Assembly: GCA_017495165.1 (NCBI GenBank)
Contig: JAFEII010000014.1
Span: 22,573-86,572 of the forward strand
Reading direction: 5' to 3'
Length of the DNA stretch: 64,000 bases
Source of the DNA: Hydromonas sp.
GTDB taxonomy: Bacteria > Pseudomonadota > Gammaproteobacteria > Burkholderiales > Burkholderiaceae
The notes under the pieces are model-generated. The model did no database searches. It was not told the DNA's origin and worked only from the letters and a program-made list of their open reading frames with translations. The position numbers and the translations under genes were made by a program. Of this stretch, positions 8,432-17,510 are shown one piece after another (within the stretch, counting starts at the first letter, position 1; each line of letters opens with the position of its first letter).

Positions 8432-9880
8432 ATGATTACCAATTTTATCAAACAGTTGTTTACGCCGAATGGCAAAAAGAAGTCTACCGCACCAACGGGT
8501 TCGCGTGAGGCCAAAAAACGGGCGCGCCAAAAGGCGCAAGCGCCGGTGAGCCATAAGGCCAATTCTTATCCTGCCAAAAAACATGGCATTAATCCCAAAT
8601 ACATTTCTGAAGCGGCGCTGATGGTGACGCAAACCCTTGCTGATGCAGGGTTTGAGGCGTATGTGGTGGGCGGTGCGGTGCGTGATTTGATGCAGGATTT
8701 GCAGCCAAAAGATTTTGATGTGGCGACCAATGCCACGCCTGAGCAGATTGTGAGATTATTCCGCCGTGCGCGGATTATTGGGCGACGGTTTCGGATTGTG
8801 CATGTGCCGCATAAGCGCGAGTTGATTGAGGTGACGACGTTTCGTGCCAATACAGAGAACTTGGATACCGATGCGCATGGGCGGGTGTTGCGTGACAATG
8901 CGTTTGGCAGTTTGCAAGATGATGCGATTCGGCGTGATTTGACGATTAATGCGTTGTATTACGATACCAAGCGCCAAGTGGTGCTTGATTTTCATGGTGG
9001 TGTGCAGGATTTGGATGCGCAGGTATTGCGGATTATTGGTGACCCTGTGACGCGGTTTAGAGAAGATCCTGTGCGGATGTTGCGGATTTTGCGTTTTATG
9101 GCCAAGCTTGATTTTGATGTGGATGATGCAACCATGCGCGCGATGGATGAGTGTAAATCGCTGCTGGGCAATATTCCGCAGGCGCGTTTGTTTGATGAGA
9201 CGTTGAAATTTTTTACGTCTGGTCACGCGACGGCGAGCTTGGATGCGTTGCAAGATTATGATTTTACTGAGTATTTAATGCCTGTTTTGGCCGATGTGCT
9301 CGATTCTGAAAAGGGCGCGACTTGGGTGCGCGCCATGCTTGAGCAGACCGATGCGCGGGTGAATCAAGACAAATCCATTTCCCCAGGGTTTTTATTTGCC
9401 GGTTTGATGTGGCCACAAATTGAAAAACGCTGGGCGTTTTTTGAGCAGTCTGAGCCGCAAATTGTGGCGTTGGATCGGGCGATTATTGAGGTGCTGAATC
9501 AGTCGAACAGCGGCGATCAGGTGATGATTACCAAGCGGTTTGTGGCCGATATGCGTGAAATTTGGAGCTTGCAGCCGCGCCTTGAACGCCGTTTGCCACG
9601 CCAAGCCTTAAATTTGGTTGCGCACCCACGTTTTCGCGCGGGGTATGATTTTTTATTGTTGCGCGCGCAGTTGGGACATTTGGGTGCGCACGGGATTGAT
9701 GTGGCAACGTGGTGGGGCAACTTTTACGACGCGAGCGCTGCGCTGCGCGAGCAAATGGTCACTGATTTGCGCAATTCGCCCAAAGCGAATTTGAACCCAA
9801 TTACGGGTGCGCCTGTGCCTGCGGCCAAGCGCCGTCGCCGCCGCAAAACCAATGCAAAATCGGCTGCGCCAAGTGAGTAA
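8432..9880 (+). CDS. pcnB: poly(A) polymerase I
   Basis: The 482-residue nucleotidyltransferase-superfamily enzyme adds 3' poly(A) tails that promote RNA decay. The basic N-terminus is followed by the head motif YVVGGAVRDLM, the catalytic DFDVATNATPEQI and the RRRDLTINAL-like segment (IRRDLTINALYYD). RFREDPVRMLR follows in the RNA-binding neck, and the C-terminal tail is basic (AKRRRRRKTN). PcnB is told from CCA-adding enzymes by overall length and the basic tail. No clear Shine-Dalgarno sequence precedes the ATG. Its 3' end overlaps folK. Confidence 0.93.
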   Translation: MITNFIKQLFTPNGKKKSTAPTGSREAKKRARQKAQAPVSHKANSYPAKKHGINPKYISEAALMVTQTLADAGFEAYVVGGAVRDLMQDLQPKDFDVATNATPEQIVRLFRRARIIGRRFRIVHVPHKRELIEVTTFRANTENLDTDAHGRVLRDNAFGSLQDDAIRRDLTINALYYDTKRQVVLDFHGGVQDLDAQVLRIIGDPVTRFREDPVRMLRILRFMAKLDFDVDDATMRAMDECKSLLGNIPQARLFDETLKFFTSGHATASLDALQDYDFTEYLMPVLADVLDSEKGATWVRAMLEQTDARVNQDKSISPGFLFAGLMWPQIEKRWAFFEQSEPQIVALDRAIIEVLNQSNSGDQVMITKRFVADMREIWSLQPRLERRLPRQALNLVAHPRFRAGYDFLLLRAQLGHLGAHGIDVATWWGNFYDASAALREQMVTDLRNSPKANLNPITGAPVPAAKRRRRRKTNAKSAAPSE

Positions 9881-10394
9881 ATTGGTGCAATCGCAGACCG
9901 CTTATATTGCGCTGGGTGCCAATTTGGGCGATGCAGTGCACACGCTGCGCGCGGTGGCGCTTGAGATTGCGCAGTTGGCGCACACGGAGCTGTTGGGTAA
10001 ATCGGCGCTGTATTGTAGCCCGCCGTTTGGCGCGGATGCGGATGGGCCTGATTACATCAATGCGGTGTTGAAGGTTCAAACCCAGTTGAGCGCGCATGAT
10101 TTGCTTGATGCGTTGCAAAATTTAGAGCAGCAGCACGGCCGCGTGCGCACGCACCAAAATGCGCCGCGCACCTTGGATTTGGATATTTTGTTGTTTGGGC
10201 AAGCCTGTTTGAATGATGCGCGTTTGACCGTGCCGCACCCGCGCATGAGTGAGCGCGCTTTTGTTTTGTTGCCGTTGCATGATGTTGCGCCTGATTTGAG
10301 TTGGAACAATCACGGGCGGGCGGTGGTTTTAAAAGAAGCGCTGTCATTGGTGCTTCATCAAACAATTGCGCGCCATCCAACCGAAATTTTGTAG
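9852..10394 (+). CDS. folK: 2-amino-4-hydroxy-6-hydroxymethyldihydropteridine pyrophosphokinase
   Basis: HPPK transfers pyrophosphate from ATP to hydroxymethyl-dihydropterin in folate synthesis. YIALGANLGD stands at the N-terminus, RTLDLDILLF carries the Mg-binding aspartates, and VPHPRMSERAFVLLPL closes the conserved region. I chose ATG 9852, which overlaps the pcnB 3' end by 29 bp. A GTG at 9873 is also plausible and would give an 8-bp overlap; the reading frame itself stays open further upstream. The pcnB-folK-panB-panC order is common in betaproteobacteria. The protein is about 180 residues, slightly above the usual 160. Confidence 0.92.
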   Translation: MQNRLRQVSKLVQSQTAYIALGANLGDAVHTLRAVALEIAQLAHTELLGKSALYCSPPFGADADGPDYINAVLKVQTQLSAHDLLDALQNLEQQHGRVRTHQNAPRTLDLDILLFGQACLNDARLTVPHPRMSERAFVLLPLHDVAPDLSWNNHGRAVVLKEALSLVLHQTIARHPTEIL

Positions 10395-10461
10395 GAGGTT
10401 TGTCTTTGGAGCAACGTTCCTGTTTTTGAATATTTTGAAATTTTTAAGATGAAGGATTTTT

Positions 10462-11316
10462 ATGAGCAATGCAGCTTATGGCGCCAACGCCGCGCCAACG
10501 ATTAAACCAATTTCACTCACAACGCTGTTCGATATGAAGGCGCGTGGTGAAAAAATTGCGATGTTGACGTGCTATGACGCGTCATTTTCGGCGTTGCTTG
10601 ACACGCATCAGGTGGATTGTTTGCTGGTTGGTGATTCGCTGGGCAATGTGATTCAAGGCCAACGCACCACGCTGCCCGTGGCGATGGATGACATGGTGTA
10701 TCACACCAAAGCGGTGCTGCGTGGGCTTTACACGCGACCCACGTCGCGCGCGTGGGTAGTGGCTGACTTGCCTTTTGGCAGTTACGGCACGGTCAATGAT
10801 GCGCTGCACAATGCGGTCAAACTCATGCAAGCAGGCGCGCACATGGTTAAATTAGAAGGCGGCGCGTGGTTGGCAGAAACAGTCAAGGTGCTGGTGCAAA
10901 ACGGCATTCCCGTGTGTGCGCATTTGGGCTTAACGCCGCAATCTGTGTATCAATTGGGTGGCTTTAAAGTGCAGGCCAAAACCTCTGAATCGGCGCAAAA
11001 ATTGCTTGATGAAGCGCTCGCTTTGCAAGCGGCGGGCGCATCCATGCTGGTGCTGGAAGCCGTGCCGATGCATGTGGGCAAAATGGTGACCGATGCGGTG
11101 ACTATGGTGACCATCGGGATTGGCGCGGGCAAAGACACGGACGGCCAAGTGCTGGTTTTGTATGACATGCTCGATGTGTTTCCGGGCAAAAAAGCCAAAT
11201 TTGTCAAAAATTTTATGGCTGGGCAAACCAGTATTGCGGGCGCGATTGATGCGTATGTGGCGCAGGTAAAGTCAGGTGATTTTCCGCAGCCTGAGCATGG
11301 GTTTACGGGGGCGTAA
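10462..11316 (+). CDS. panB: 3-methyl-2-oxobutanoate hydroxymethyltransferase
   Basis: This enzyme makes ketopantoate from 2-oxoisovalerate and methylene-THF, the first step of pantothenate synthesis. The 284-residue TIM-barrel protein shows [14 protein letters not shown], the metal-binding region VGDSLGNV, the segment MVKLEGGAW, and [11 protein letters not shown] with the expected spacing. A strong AAGGA site precedes the ATG. It lies 67 bp after folK and 91 bp before panC; the shared methylene-THF link to folK makes one transcription unit likely. Confidence 0.96.
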   Translation: MSNAAYGANAAPTIKPISLTTLFDMKARGEKIAMLTCYDASFSALLDTHQVDCLLVGDSLGNVIQGQRTTLPVAMDDMVYHTKAVLRGLYTRPTSRAWVVADLPFGSYGTVNDALHNAVKLMQAGAHMVKLEGGAWLAETVKVLVQNGIPVCAHLGLTPQSVYQLGGFKVQAKTSESAQKLLDEALALQAAGASMLVLEAVPMHVGKMVTDAVTMVTIGIGAGKDTDGQVLVLYDMLDVFPGKKAKFVKNFMAGQTSIAGAIDAYVAQVKSGDFPQPEHGFTGA

Positions 11317-11380
11317 TGCGCTCTGGGCCTCTTTTTTCTCATTGCGCGGATTGACCAATTCAACCATGTTTTTTATTTAA

Positions 11381-12292
<912 letters not shown>

Positions 12293-12442
12293 ACGGAAAA
12301 ATATTTGGCGTTGACATACGTGGATCAAATCAACACGTGGCCGCTGGAAAATGGCATGAAGGGCGGGTATCGGGCATTTTAATTTACGTAATGTTTTTGC
12401 CGCTGCGCTGAATATGTGAATTGGTATGCGAATTGAGCCGTA

Positions 12443-12471
12443 AAAAGCCACCTCAAGTTGAGGTGGCTTTT
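12443..12471. terminator. bidirectional terminator between panC and the OYE gene
   Basis: Near-perfect palindrome AAAAGCCACCTCAA/TTGAGGTGGCTTTT with A- and T-runs at the two ends, placed between convergent genes. Confidence 0.85.
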
Positions 12472-12522
12472 GTTATAGGAATCATAAAAATCATAAGACT
12501 TATAAGACGCTTAGATAAACGC

Positions 12523-13587
12523 TTAATTGGCATCCATGGTTGGGTAATCGGTGTAGCCCTTAGCGCCTGGGGTGTAAAAGGTACGGGGGTCGGCTTTATT
12601 TAAGGCCGCGCCTGCTTTGAAGCGCGCAGGCAAATCTGGATTGGCCAAAAAGCTTGTGCCAAAAGAAACCGCGTCGAGCTTGTGCTCGCCGATTGCGCTG
12701 GCCGCTTCGTCCGCGCTGTAGCCCATGTTGCCAATTAACACGCCTTTGTAATGCGCACGCATAATCGGCATGATGTCGCCCGATTGCGCTTGGAAAAAAT
12801 CCGAACGCATCAAATGCACAAAGGCCAAATCAAAGTCATTTAAGCGTTTGGCCAAGTATTCGGTCAAGGCGAGCGGGTCGGTGTCAATCATGCTGTTGTA
12901 GCTGTTGATCGGTGACAAGCGCACGCCGACGCGGTCTGAACCAATGGCGGCGCACACGGCGGTTAAAACCTCACACAAAAAGCGGGCGCGGTTTTCGATT
13001 GAGCCGCCGTAGTTGTCCGTGCGTTGATTGGCGCTGGTGCGCAAAAATTGGTCAATCAAATAGCCATTGGCGCCGTGGACTTCCACGCCGTCAAAGCCAG
13101 CTTCCATCGCACTTTTGGCAGCGGTGGCGTACATTTGCACCAAAGTGGGGATTTCAGACGCTTCAATCGCACGCGGCGTGGCATTGGCCACTTTGCCGCT
13201 GGGCGTGTGAATCTCGCTGTCAATCGCAATCGCACTCGGGGCAATGTTTTGTGCGCCATCATTGAGCAACGGATGCGCGGCGCGTCCTGCGTGCCAAATT
13301 TGCATGATGATTTTCCCGCCTTTGGCGTGGACCGCGTCGGTGGTTTTTTTCCACCCGGCGATTTGCGCGGGCGTATAAATCCCTGGTTCGGTGGCAAACG
13401 CTGACGTGTTGGGCGCAATCATGGTGCATTCGGTCACAATCAGCCCAGCGCTGGCGCGCTGCGCGTAATATTCGGCCATCAAATCATTGGGCATGTGGGT
13501 GCTGTCTGAGCGTGCACGGGTTAATGGCGCCATGAGGATGCGGTTGGCAAGATTGAGTGCGCCGGCTTTGAGTGGGGTAAATAACAT
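12523..13587 (-). CDS. Old Yellow Enzyme family FMN-dependent alkene reductase (NemA-like)
   Basis: A 354-residue TIM-barrel flavoprotein of the NemA/OYE group that reduces electrophilic alkenes such as N-ethylmaleimide and enals with NAD(P)H. The N-terminus LFTPLKAGALNLANRILMAPLTR is typical, followed by LIVTECTMI, IMQIWHAGRAAHP, VEVHGANGYLIDQFLR (the His/Asn pair that binds the substrate carbonyl is HGAN) and GGSIENRARF. I start at ATG 13587 because AAGGA lies just upstream and homology begins there; the frame is open 29 codons further. It is the last gene of a TetR/CurA/OYE operon. Exact substrate unknown. Confidence 0.92.
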   Translation of the reverse strand: MLFTPLKAGALNLANRILMAPLTRARSDSTHMPNDLMAEYYAQRASAGLIVTECTMIAPNTSAFATEPGIYTPAQIAGWKKTTDAVHAKGGKIIMQIWHAGRAAHPLLNDGAQNIAPSAIAIDSEIHTPSGKVANATPRAIEASEIPTLVQMYATAAKSAMEAGFDGVEVHGANGYLIDQFLRTSANQRTDNYGGSIENRARFLCEVLTAVCAAIGSDRVGVRLSPINSYNSMIDTDPLALTEYLAKRLNDFDLAFVHLMRSDFFQAQSGDIMPIMRAHYKGVLIGNMGYSADEAASAIGEHKLDAVSFGTSFLANPDLPARFKAGAALNKADPRTFYTPGAKGYTDYPTMDAN

Positions 13588-13624
13588 GAGATTTTCCTTT
13601 TTAGTAAACATTGAAGATTGAAGC

Positions 13625-14665
13625 TTAAAGTGGCAAGCCATCATCAGACGCGACGCGAATGATGAGTTTGCCAAAATTTTTGCCCTCGAGCAAACCGGTC
13701 AATGCGGCTGGCGCGGCTTCTAGGCCGTCCACCACATCTTCTTTGGCGATGATTTTGCCGTCCGCCAGCCACGCGCTCATGGCGCTAAAAAACTCAGGGT
13801 AGCGGTGGGCGTAATCGTCAAAAATAATAAAACCTTTCATGGTGATGCGCTGCGTGAGCATGGTGCGCATCAATAAGCCCATGCGGTCGGGGCCTGCGGG
13901 CAGTTCGGTGGCGTTATAGGCCGAAACCAAACCACATAAAGGCACGCGCGCATTGGTGTTGAGCAAAGGCAAAACCGCATCAAACACCGCGCCGCCGACA
14001 TTTTCATAATACACATCGATGCCTTGGGGGCAAGCGGCAGCCAAAAGTTCATTCAGCGCCGCGTCTTTGTGGTCAATACACGCATCAAAGCCCAACACAT
14101 CCACCGCATACGCGCATTTGTCCGCGCCGCCTGCAATGCCCACCACGCGGCAGCCCTGCAATTTGGCGATTTGCCCGACCATCGCGCCCACCGCGCCCGT
14201 GGCCGCAGCCACCACCACGGTTTCGCCCGCTTGCGGTTTGCCAATATCAAGTAAACCCATGTACGCGGTAAAACCCGTCATGCCCAAAACGCCCAATGCG
14301 TGCGAGGGATGCGGCGGGTTGGCGCCCAGCGCTGTCAAACCTGCGCCGTTGGAGACGGCAAAGTCTTGCCAACCGTGGTAGCTCAACACCCAATCGCCCA
14401 CGGCATACGCAGGGTTTTTAGAGGCGACCACCCGCGCCACGCAGCCGCCATCCATGACAGCATTCAGCGCCACAGGTTCGGCGTAGGATTTGGCTGAGCT
14501 GATGCGCCCGCGCATATACGGGTCGAGCGACAAATAAATGGTTTGCAGTAAAATTTCGCCCTCGTTGATGGCGGGGATGCTGGCGCGCTCCAAGCGGAAA
14601 GTATTTGCATCGGGCGCGCCGTTCGGGCGCTCGTTTAACAGCCAGCGGCGGTTGATTTGGTTCAT
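13625..14665 (-). CDS. CurA/YncB-type zinc-independent NADP-dependent oxidoreductase (MDR superfamily)
   Basis: A 346-residue medium-chain reductase of the curcumin/prostaglandin reductase type. RRWLLNERPNGAP and LSLDPYMRGR are hallmarks, and the Rossmann segment is VVVAAATGAVGAMVGQIAKLQG. VYYENVGG occurs in the C-terminal half. Zinc-ligand cysteines are absent, as expected. Likely job: NADPH reduction of alpha,beta-unsaturated carbonyls, the same chemistry as the downstream OYE protein. Its start codon overlaps the stop of the TetR gene by 1 bp (TGATG), so the two are translationally coupled. It sits 37 bp before the OYE start. Confidence 0.92.
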   Translation of the reverse strand: MNQINRRWLLNERPNGAPDANTFRLERASIPAINEGEILLQTIYLSLDPYMRGRISSAKSYAEPVALNAVMDGGCVARVVASKNPAYAVGDWVLSYHGWQDFAVSNGAGLTALGANPPHPSHALGVLGMTGFTAYMGLLDIGKPQAGETVVVAAATGAVGAMVGQIAKLQGCRVVGIAGGADKCAYAVDVLGFDACIDHKDAALNELLAAACPQGIDVYYENVGGAVFDAVLPLLNTNARVPLCGLVSAYNATELPAGPDRMGLLMRTMLTQRITMKGFIIFDDYAHRYPEFFSAMSAWLADGKIIAKEDVVDGLEAAPAALTGLLEGKNFGKLIIRVASDDGLPL

Positions 14666-15273
14666 CAGGTTTCCTTGTGGTGGTTGATGTTTAAAAGTTG
14701 TTCGGTCATTTTTTTTGCGGCATCAAGCGCGGTGTGATTGCGCCTGATTTTGGTGAGCAATGATGCGCCCAGCCATAATTCGTACAAAATCAAACCCAAT
14801 TGTGCGGGCGGTAATTGTGGGCGCATCGAGCCATCTTCTACGCCTGCGTCAATGATGTAGGTATAGCGATTTAAAATCTGGTCAGTACCCGTATGCAGCG
14901 CTTGGCGCATGCCTTCGGACAAGTCGGCCACTTCGGCCGTGAGTTTGACGGTGAGGCATTGATTGCCCGTACCACTGGCGCATTGGTGTTGCGCCCATCC
15001 TTGCCAGTGCAGCATAAACCGCGCAGCGGCGGTGATGTCTGTGCGCGCAAACAGTGCGTCAATGTGATTGTAATAAACGCCAAAATAATGCGCAATCAAG
15101 GCTTCACCAAACTGTTCTTTGGATTTGAAATAGTGATAAAACGAGCCTTTTGACACACTGGCGCGGCTTAAAATCTCCGAAAGCCCTAAGGCGGCAAAGC
15201 CTTTGGCGGCAATGAGCTCATAGCCGATGCTCAGTAAATGCGCTTGGGTGGAATGGGGTGCGTTGTTTGTCAT
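14665..15273 (-). CDS. TetR-family transcriptional regulator
   Basis: A 202-residue repressor. The N-terminal HTH is at about 12-55 (YELIAAKGFAALGLSEILSRA and SKGSFYHYFKSKEQF), and an all-alpha ligand domain follows with the C-terminal TetR_C-like pattern. I use ATG 15273, which places the HTH at the normal distance; an upstream extension of 29 codons is possible but would run through the operator. It leads the operon with the CurA-like and OYE genes and probably represses all three. This resembles the NemR-NemA arrangement, so an electrophile or quinone signal is inferred. Confidence 0.92.
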   Translation of the reverse strand: MTNNAPHSTQAHLLSIGYELIAAKGFAALGLSEILSRASVSKGSFYHYFKSKEQFGEALIAHYFGVYYNHIDALFARTDITAAARFMLHWQGWAQHQCASGTGNQCLTVKLTAEVADLSEGMRQALHTGTDQILNRYTYIIDAGVEDGSMRPQLPPAQLGLILYELWLGASLLTKIRRNHTALDAAKKMTEQLLNINHHKET

Positions 15274-15296
15274 GGGCGGCACTATAACACAAAAAC

Positions 15297-15310
15297 AGAC
15301 TGGTCGGTCT
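15297..15310. promoter_or_regulatory. candidate TetR operator (AGAC-N6-GTCT)
   Basis: The palindromic sequence AGACTGGTCGGTCT lies 24 bp upstream of the TetR start, where an autorepressed promoter would be. It resembles the paired AGACC/GGTCT layout of NemR-type operators. This is inference from position and symmetry. Confidence 0.6.
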
Positions 15311-15472
15311 AGCGGGATTTTGGATAAAATATCCAGAAGCGTTCTGCCAGAATCATGCAATCCGTGTAAAATTCGCGCTGCCTCAAACGCGGTGCTGTGT
15401 GGATTGTGTTTTTATGTGCTGTGAATTTATTTGCAGCGTTTGCTTGGTAAGTATTTGTGAAAGAGTCGGTTT

Positions 15473-16108
15473 ATGAGTCGCACATCCAATCGTTACGCAG
15501 CGCTGGCTGGTGTGGGGGCGCTGGCGCTGCTGGTTTATGGTGGCTGTGCCTTGATGCACAAACAGGCGGCTACCAAACCAGTCACTGCGGCGCAATCGGC
15601 GTCAACTTCGTCTAAAATTGCGCAACAGCCTGCATCTTTGGCAAGCCTGAAGCCAAAATCGAATAAAAAGCTCCCCGCCAATGCAAAAGTTGACAGAGTT
15701 TTGGTCGAAAAATCTGCGCGCACCATGTCGGTGTACCAACAGGGTGTTTTACTCAAGCAATACACGGTGAGCTTGGGCTTTACGCCCAAAGGGCACAAGC
15801 AAGTTGAGGGCGATGGCAAAACCCCCGAGGGGATTTATCAGCTTGATTGGCGCAACCCCAACAGCATTGCGTATTTGTCGTTTCACATCAATTACCCCAA
15901 CGCAAAAGACCGCGCACATGCCGCAGCGCTTGGTGTTTCACCGGGTGGCGAGATCATGGTGCACGGGCTTTATAATGCTTGGAAAGACATGAACCCTGCG
16001 CGGATTAAAGCGGATTGGACCAATGGCTGCGTGGCGGTGAGCAATGCGGATATGGATGAATTGTGGCGCGCTGTGCCCGATGGCACCACCATTGAAATTC
16101 GGCCATGA
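15473..16108 (+). CDS. L,D-transpeptidase family protein (YkuD domain)
   Basis: A 211-residue envelope protein. The N-terminus has a hydrophobic segment (about 8-25) ending YGGC; Cys25 gives a weak lipobox, so it may be a lipoprotein or simply membrane-anchored. An Ala/Ser/Lys linker follows, then a YkuD domain from about 74 (RVLVEKSARTMSVYQQG). The catalytic region has HG at 164-165 and Cys186 in the motif TNGCVAV. The usual ST-HGC/SHGC triad is replaced by NGC, similar to the YafK subgroup. Possible activities are 3-3 crosslinking or cleavage/attachment of peptidoglycan-linked proteins; the sequence does not decide. It is read away from the TetR gene. Confidence 0.85.
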   Translation: MSRTSNRYAALAGVGALALLVYGGCALMHKQAATKPVTAAQSASTSSKIAQQPASLASLKPKSNKKLPANAKVDRVLVEKSARTMSVYQQGVLLKQYTVSLGFTPKGHKQVEGDGKTPEGIYQLDWRNPNSIAYLSFHINYPNAKDRAHAAALGVSPGGEIMVHGLYNAWKDMNPARIKADWTNGCVAVSNADMDELWRAVPDGTTIEIRP

Positions 16109-16184
16109 TTTTTTAGAAATTGACTTGAAAACGCAGCGCCTAGCCCCATTTACAGTGAATGTTTAACCTTAGTGAAAGTATAAA

Positions 16185-16736
16185 ATGAGCACAGAGCATC
16201 AAAAAGACCCAGAAGCCGCAGAAAACCAGTTTGACGCGCCCGCAAATGATGCAGTTGACGCGGCGGCTGCCGATTTGGCCGAGCTTGAACCGCTAGAACC
16301 CGTTGCGGCGTTGGAAGAAGAAGTTGGTCAACTCAAAGACCAATTGTTGCGCTTGAATGCAGAAATGCAAAATGTGCGCCGCCGTGCCGCCGATGACGTG
16401 AGCAAAGCGCATAAATTCTCAATCGAAAAATTTGCCGCAGAAATGTTGCCTGTGCAAGAGAGCCTAGAAAAGGCGCTTCAAGACACAAGCACTGATTTTG
16501 ACACGCTGCGCGCCGGCGTTGAGCTCACCCAAAAACAATTAACCAGCGCGCTCGAGAAAAGCGGTGTGTTGGAAGTGAACCCAAAAGGTGAAAAATTTGA
16601 CCCACACCTGCATCAAGCGATTACGATGATTGCCGTACCCGGCCAAGAAGCAGGCACGGTGGTTGACGTGCTCCAAAAAGGCTATAAAATCGCAGACCGC
16701 GTGCTGCGCCCAGCCTTGGTTGTGGTGTCGCAATAA
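16185..16736 (+). CDS. grpE: GrpE nucleotide-exchange factor
   Basis: The 183-residue cofactor releases ADP from DnaK. The acidic N-terminus (about 1-45) is followed by a long coiled-coil helix ([25 protein letters not shown]), then the four-helix bundle and the beta domain with the signature [11 protein letters not shown] and [23 protein letters not shown]. It is complete. Usually dnaK and dnaJ follow; here a repeat element and the convergent mobA follow, so the chaperone partners are encoded elsewhere. Confidence 0.95.
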   Translation: MSTEHQKDPEAAENQFDAPANDAVDAAAADLAELEPLEPVAALEEEVGQLKDQLLRLNAEMQNVRRRAADDVSKAHKFSIEKFAAEMLPVQESLEKALQDTSTDFDTLRAGVELTQKQLTSALEKSGVLEVNPKGEKFDPHLHQAITMIAVPGQEAGTVVDVLQKGYKIADRVLRPALVVVSQ

Positions 16737-16782
16737 GCCTTAAGTTGAAGCACCAAAAAGTAGGTTTTTAGTTGGTTGTGCG

Positions 16783-16818
16783 AAGGCATTAAAGGTATTA
16801 AAGGCATTAAAGGCATTA
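16783..16818 (+). repeat. four copies of a 9-bp repeat (AAGGCATTA)
   Basis: Uninterrupted direct repeat, with one unit reading AAGGTATTA, directly after grpE. Non-coding. Confidence 0.85.
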
Positions 16819-16825
16819 AATTAAA

Positions 16826-16982
16826 GGAAACCTCTAAAAATTCAAAGCGCGGTCATTCCCGCGTAGGCGGGAATCCAGACCAAATGCGAAGCATTTGAGC
16901 GGTATTTCATTTCGGGAATGGCGGCGCTTGGTGGCTAAATACTACAAAAACCAGCAATGGTTTGGATTTTTAGAAACCCCTA
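16826..16982. mobile_element. MITE-like element containing a dRS3-type palindrome
   Basis: A left end GGAAACCTCTAAAAATTCAAA is an imperfect inverted match to the right end TTTGGATTTTTAGAAACCC. Inside, at 16855-16874, lies ATTCCC-N8-GGGAAT, which matches the consensus of the neisserial dRS3 repeat. No reading frame is carried. The right end runs into the stop codon of mobA. Size and ends fit a non-autonomous element, but only one copy is in the window. Confidence 0.5.
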
Positions 16983-17510
16983 AAGCAAATCTTCGCGCCG
17001 ATTGACATTGGTCAAAGCGCGTTGATGCGGTTCTGGCAGCGCGATGACATTGACAGCGAGCGTTGTCAGCAAGTCTTTGATAGATGCCCCTTGCGGCGAA
17101 TGCATTGTTTGCATGCGCCGTTTGACGTTTGTGGTTGGATGCAACAGCAACGGAATTGGATGGGACTCAAAACAAGCCGCGTCGCAGTCCTCGGATTGCA
17201 AAAGCAATTGCAAAGCGGCAGGGGTTAAATACGGCAAATCAACCGGAATAAACAACAGCGCGGCAGCGGGGTAATCGTTTTGCAGCTCAAGCCACGTATG
17301 CACAATGGCCGCCGCAGGGCCTTGATGCGCAATCGGGTCACGTATCGCGTGCGCGCCGTTACGCCCGCTGATAAAAACCTGCTGACAACCTGCATCAATT
17401 AAGGTTTGTTGGCTGCGCGCCAGCCACGTCTGGCCACAAGGGTGGCGGATTTCGGCTTTGTCATGCCCCATGCGCGATGAGCGGCCGCCCGCCAAAACCA
17501 CGCCAATCAT
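16980..17510 (-). CDS. mobA: molybdenum cofactor guanylyltransferase
   Basis: This enzyme transfers GMP from GTP to molybdopterin to form the guanine dinucleotide cofactor. The 176-residue protein begins with the nucleotidyltransferase motif VVLAGGRSSRMGHDKA and has the Mg-binding region FIPVDLPYLTP. It is slightly shorter than E. coli MobA (194). Its start overlaps the stop of the upstream TSUP gene by 4 bp (ATGA), so the two are translationally coupled. Molybdenum-enzyme partners are not in the window. Confidence 0.92.
   Translation of the reverse strand: MIGVVLAGGRSSRMGHDKAEIRHPCGQTWLARSQQTLIDAGCQQVFISGRNGAHAIRDPIAHQGPAAAIVHTWLELQNDYPAAALLFIPVDLPYLTPAALQLLLQSEDCDAACFESHPIPLLLHPTTNVKRRMQTMHSPQGASIKDLLTTLAVNVIALPEPHQRALTNVNRREDLL

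Noticed and set aside
8179..8508. Open frame of 109 codons upstream of pcnB
   Set aside because: It runs through a terminator hairpin and into pcnB in another frame, with no recognisable domain or ribosome site.
9600..9807. Longer N-terminal forms of FolK reading far into pcnB
   Set aside because: The folK frame is open inside pcnB by chance; the conserved HPPK sequence starts at YIALGANLGD and needs only the starts at 9852 or 9873.
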